Below are positions 60,155-64,000 of a stretch of 64,000 nt of DNA, one piece after another. The stretch comes from Blastobasis lacticolella (lineage: Eukaryota; Arthropoda; Insecta; Lepidoptera; Blastobasidae), in the NCBI GenBank assembly GCA_905147135.1, contig LR990067.1, positions 1,922,001 to 1,986,000 of the forward strand. Direction: 5' to 3'. The translations under genes and the position numbers were made by a program. The notes beneath the pieces were generated by a model. It searched no databases. It saw only the letters and a program-made list of their open reading frames with translations, and was not told the DNA's origin. Position 1 is the first letter of the stretch. Every line of letters begins with the position of its first letter.

Positions 60155-61371
60155 TTAACCTCTGCGCCAAAAAAAGTTGCCAGCCGTGCGGTCACCAGTG
60201 ACACCACAGAGACGCCTGGAGAAATTACGCCTGGAGTGGTCATGGTATAGGCAGCATTTTCAGTTTTCCACGCTTGCGACTGCAACATTTATTATTTATT
60301 TATTTATTATTTAAGTCGCGTACCAATACCAAGCGTAGCGATATCTTGCAATCAGAGCGTATAATTCCGCATGGTTCCAATGAAGCTAAAATATTTGCTG
60401 TAGCAAGAGACCGCCGGATCGCCTCGTTGAGGGAAGCGTGGCGCGGTATGCGACAAGACAGACCAAGGTGTTCCAGCTAGCTAACCGATACACCACATCT
60501 GCGGTAATGGGGATGGGTAACATCGGTGCCTAAGCGCAGATTGACAGCTAAGGTCAGAGAACAGATGTCCAACAAAGTGCCAATGTTTGGTGATGGTAAT
60601 GCATTCAACCAGATTCTGGCTCGAAAGCTGCGAGCAAACGGGCATGGTCGGCCAAATCTGTGCTAGAATTTAAAAGTGGGACTAACTTACAGAGGGGTTG
60701 ATCCCACTGCTTTTGAGAGGCGGGAATGGTATAGGTATAACGTGAACTTTTGATTTTTTGTTTATGGTGTCGGTCTGTGACGGTCTTCCGTGCTTACATG
60801 GAATGTACAGTAGGAATAGATGAATAAATCCTCCCAGCTACATTTTTTATACCACTCAGGTGGCAAACAAGCTTACAGCCTATGGACGTTTGCATTACCA
60901 GTTACTTACACCGCCAATCTCCAATCGCATGACCCCACCCCTCAGGAATGACGTCACAACATGCATTTCGGTTATTCTGTGACGTTATTCCAGTGGATTG
61001 TATCATGCAATTGAAGATCGGCGATACCGTTCCTGGCACGGTGATGTGACGCTTGCGCGCAACGTTGGTGCAATTCACGCTGCATTCTTCACTGCGCGCG
61101 CAAAGGCAGGCAGGTCGTAACTGAGCAACGGCTTCTAAGGTGACAGCAGCATGACCTCTTGACTTTAAATTTGTCAAATTCTCAAACCAAAATATTTTCA
61201 CAGGACTTCGTCTAATTCGCGAGCTCAAGTAAGATGCCACTTACAACACACACACTGACACAGCGTCGACACTATTATCGGAACTATTTTAAATACATTT
61301 TTTAAGACAGCAAGTACGCTTTACGCAAGAAGTTATTTTTTAATTGTTATTGTCTTTGTTTTATCCGGTAA

Positions 61372-62161
61372 TTGGAGTGGTGATGTATGCATCAGTGGAA
61401 CAAAAATTATAAATCTCCGGTATGCCGATGACACGACGCTTCTTGCGGCAAGTGAAGCCGAAATGAAAGCCCTTCTGGAGGGAATGGAGGTGGTCAGCAA
61501 TAGCCTGGGCCTCTCTATTAACAAGTCCAAAACCAAAGTTGTCATGAGGGACCGAGCGAATAAGCTCAATCTCAGAATCAAGACCACGATCTCCAGATAG
61601 TGGACAATTTTATTTATCTCGGCTCTAACATCAGCAATAATGGCTCCTGCGAGGTGGAAGTTCGAAGAACGCCACGTCTCAACTTCATAGAACTTGGAAA
61701 GACAGGAAAATCTTGCAGAAGGCGAAGACCAAGCGCGTTCGCACTTTGGTTTTTTCAGTAATTTTTTATGGAGCTGAGAAATGGACATTAAGAAATGCGG
61801 ATCGCAATCGAGTAGATACCTTCAAAATGTGTTGCTGGAGAAGGTTGCTGCGTATTCCATGGACGGCACATCGGACCAAAGCGTCCAAAGCAGCTAAACG
61901 TAAAGGATAGGCTTTCCACCATCTGCCTTAGACGAGTGCTGGAATATTTCGGTCATATTGCCAGAAAGGACGGGGAGAACCTCGAAAGACTGATGATCAC
62001 TGGAAAGGTAGATGGTAAAAGATCTAGAGTTCGATCAGATCCGCACCACATTACATACTACATTCCACGAGGCTCTGCACTGTGCTGAGGACAGGGGAAG
62101 ATGGCGTGCCTTTGTCCGTGAAAGGATTATGGGGGAGAGACGTCACGGCCCTCAGATATGA
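61372..62161 (+). mobile_element. RTE-like LINE reverse transcriptase remnant, unit 4
   Basis: Same YADD-bearing remnant with the 5-nt deletion shared with units 1 and 2. Confidence 0.83.
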
Positions 62162-62635
62162 GGAATACGTACGGAGGAGGAGGATCTCATATTTAGGTAC
62201 ATTATCGAATCATTTGCAGTACAACTTATGTCGTTTAAAATAATTAATATGTTAGGTTTACATAAAGTCAGAACAAATAAGAATAAATAAAAATTACATA
62301 AGTAATTTATGATTAAAGTCATACGTCATTACGAGTAAATTAATAAAAATATAAATGTCATAATAATAAAATGTCTTAAAAATTTATAACAATATAATAA
62401 TGTCAAGTGGCAATAATTAAATAGTAGGTAATTATAAATGTCAATAATTTAGATAACCTATCGAATAAAAAAAATGTCAAATACTATTCAATTAAAAATT
62501 CATCTTGAAGTCAAAACGCACATAGTAACATAAATATGCCTGAATTACTTCAAGACTCATATAAATAATAAGCACTTAATCTAACTACAGAATGTCATCG
62601 TAGTTGACAATAAAAACGATACCAAAACCGTCTTC

Positions 62636-62877
62636 TATAAACATCCTTAAAAGATAAACAGCGATACCACACATCGGTAGTTTCTCTCGATTTAGTTGCC
62701 GCACTCAAATAACTCGGGTCATCTTAAAACGCCGATTTCCTCCATCCTTAATCAGAAGCACAATTTCACGGTTTGTTACCTCTATTCAATGATTCTCCGT
62801 TAAGAGTCAGATCGATTTGACTCTAAAAATTAAATGTTCGCGATAAAAAATGACTTAGCGAGGTTTCCGGAGGAGAA
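62636..62877 (+). promoter_or_regulatory. Putative core promoter and 5' UTR, copy E
   Basis: TATAAA at 62636-62641, again 242 bp before the ATG. The block before about 62460 is of the copy B type; from about 62519 it is of the C/D type. Confidence 0.4.
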
Positions 62878-64000
62878 ATGCTTCGGAGTTTCTTATTTGT
62901 TTTATTATGCAACTACTGTGGAGGTGATAATAGTGAGGGTAGAAATATCGATGCATTACCTAAAGGGGTGCCGTCAGATTTTCTCAACAGAGTAGCTAGA
63001 CGGATATTCGAAGAGACCAAGAAGAAATCTAAGGGCGATGAAGCGTCTCTTCCTGATGGTGGCACTGAGGTATCCGACGCGCATTTGCAAGAACAAAGCC
63101 AATTCATCAATAAAATAATGAAAGAAGAGAAAGAAAAATTAGAAAATCAAAATGCGAAATTAGATAGAAACGAAACCGATGATTCCTTTGGTACCAAATC
63201 TGAGGATTCTGAGTCAGATGTGGCAAATGAAAGTACTGAGGGCCACGGTAAATCACTGTCTATAGAAATAACAGTAGGCGAAGGTGAATCCAATAAATAC
63301 GCATCAGTAATAAATAAGACAATACGAACATCAAAAGCACAGTATCAAGATGATAATGTTGGCACAGTACTTGCCATTACTACCAAATCTGAGGATTCTA
63401 CGTCAGATGAATCAAATGAAAGTAAGACAGTGAGTAAAAATAATTCTGATAGCATTGATAAAACACTGTCAATAGAAATAACAGTAGATGAGGAGGCTTC
63501 AAATAAAAACGCACGAGTGATGAATAAGACAACAAGTTCAGCAAACGGTGAGGTAGAACCAGACATTATATTAGACAAAGAAGATCATAGCATTGGTGAT
63601 GATACCAGAAGGGCTGGTGAAAATATTTCATTCAGTTTAGGGTCACTAAAAAGTTTAAAAGATCTATCAAACAAGCTTAACGTTTCGGACAAGGAAAGGG
63701 TACCAAAAAAAGAAAGTGAAACTGTGATAATTAAGCAAATTGGCACAACAAATGAAGGTACAGTGCTAGCTCAAAACGAGAAACCAGATAGTAGCATTAA
63801 TTATAATGGAAGAAGAGCTAACGATAATGTAGCACTGAACTTAGAATCTCTCAAAACTTTGAATAAAGTTGCAAACAAGAGCAAGATAATAAACATTGCA
63901 CGCAAGGCGAAGCGAAATACAAAAAAAGATTTTAAGAATGGAAAGAATGGAAAAAATGAAAGTCAAAGTCAAGTCAAGTCAAAAAACCTAGATACAGGCA
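62878..64000 (+). CDS. Gly/Ser-rich secreted protein, copy E, exon 1 (cut by window end)
   Basis: Same start as copies B to D and open to the window edge, with no net indel against copy B over 1123 nt. Replacements include RTSKAQ, KDLSNK and LNKVANK. The region of the copy D frameshift and the Cys motif lie beyond the window, so the state of this copy is unknown. Confidence 0.82.
   Translation, partial: MLRSFLFVLLCNYCGGDNSEGRNIDALPKGVPSDFLNRVARRIFEETKKKSKGDEASLPDGGTEVSDAHLQEQSQFINKIMKEEKEKLENQNAKLDRNETDDSFGTKSEDSESDVANESTEGHGKSLSIEITVGEGESNKYASVINKTIRTSKAQYQDDNVGTVLAITTKSEDSTSDESNESKTVSKNNSDSIDKTLSIEITVDEEASNKNARVMNKTTSSANGEVEPDIILDKEDHSIGDDTRRAGENISFSLGSLKSLKDLSNKLNVSDKERVPKKESETVIIKQIGTTNEGTVLAQNEKPDSSINYNGRRANDNVALNLESLKTLNKVANKSKIINIARKAKRNTKKDFKNGKNGKNESQSQVKSKNLDTG

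Larger units (their letters stand above)
56376..62877. other. Spacer between gene copies D and E
   Basis: It has the foldback element, a palindromic MITE, no SINE at the 7831-equivalent site, the usual SINE, LINE tail and RT remnants, and a simple short join (GGTATAGGTATAACGTGAAC) near 60730 where unit 1 has the TAA MITE. No intact host gene is seen. Confidence 0.7.
49671..64000 (+). repeat. Tandem segmental duplication, unit 4 (cut by window end)
   Basis: Fourth collinear copy, with gene copy D exons 2 to 4 and the beginning of copy E exon 1. It runs off the window, so the array may continue to the right. It may also continue to the left, because copy A starts inside an intron. Unit-specific content is a replaced segment in intron 1 (50089-50322) and a palindromic MITE (57554-57818). 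Confidence 0.93.

Noticed and set aside
1..64000. The tandem array as a pure assembly artefact
   Set aside because: Unit-specific insertions with clean empty sites in the other units, and mosaic substitutions, are hard to produce by mis-assembly. It is kept as a caveat because read depth cannot be checked here.

Overview
The window is eukaryotic nuclear DNA, almost certainly from a moth or butterfly (Lepidoptera). It is AT-rich outside the coding repeats and has GT-AG introns with good donor and acceptor sites. It carries the repeat families typical of lepidopteran genomes: tRNA-derived SINEs, RTE-like and Jockey/CR1-like LINE tails, a mariner and several MITEs. The species cannot be named from this sequence.

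Nearly everything belongs to one tandem segmental duplication. A unit of about 15.8 kb (18.1 kb where extra transposons sit) recurs head to tail: 1-15824, 15825-33893, 33894-49670, and 49671 to beyond the window end. Each unit carries one plus-strand gene followed by about 6.5 to 9 kb of transposon-rich spacer. I call the gene copies A to E. A lacks exon 1, which lies left of the window. B and C are complete. D is complete but frameshifted. E has only the first 1123 bases of exon 1.

The splice frames join cleanly into a four-exon gene. Exon 1 carries a candidate signal peptide, acidic/Lys/Asn-rich internal repeats and the protein's only non-signal cysteines. Exon 2 carries a duplicated Tyr/Pro/Asn motif and a Gly/Ser-rich domain of about 550 residues. 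Exons 3 and 4 are charged and largely helical. The product is about 2100 residues (2102 in B, 2107 in C), probably secreted. I do not recognise the family. The composition suggests an extracellular structural, adhesive or silk-like role, which is inference only.

The spacers hold the dated differences between units: a 385-bp foldback element (A, C, D), a SINE (A, C), a TAA-flanked MITE (A) facing a double-hairpin scar at the same site (B), a 1357-bp inverted-repeat element and a Jockey-like LINE with a nested mariner (B only), an extra SINE body (C), and a 265-bp palindromic MITE (D). Diagnostic changes group the units differently along their length (A with C, A with D, or A with B). This points to repeated gene conversion or unequal crossing-over rather than simple successive duplication.
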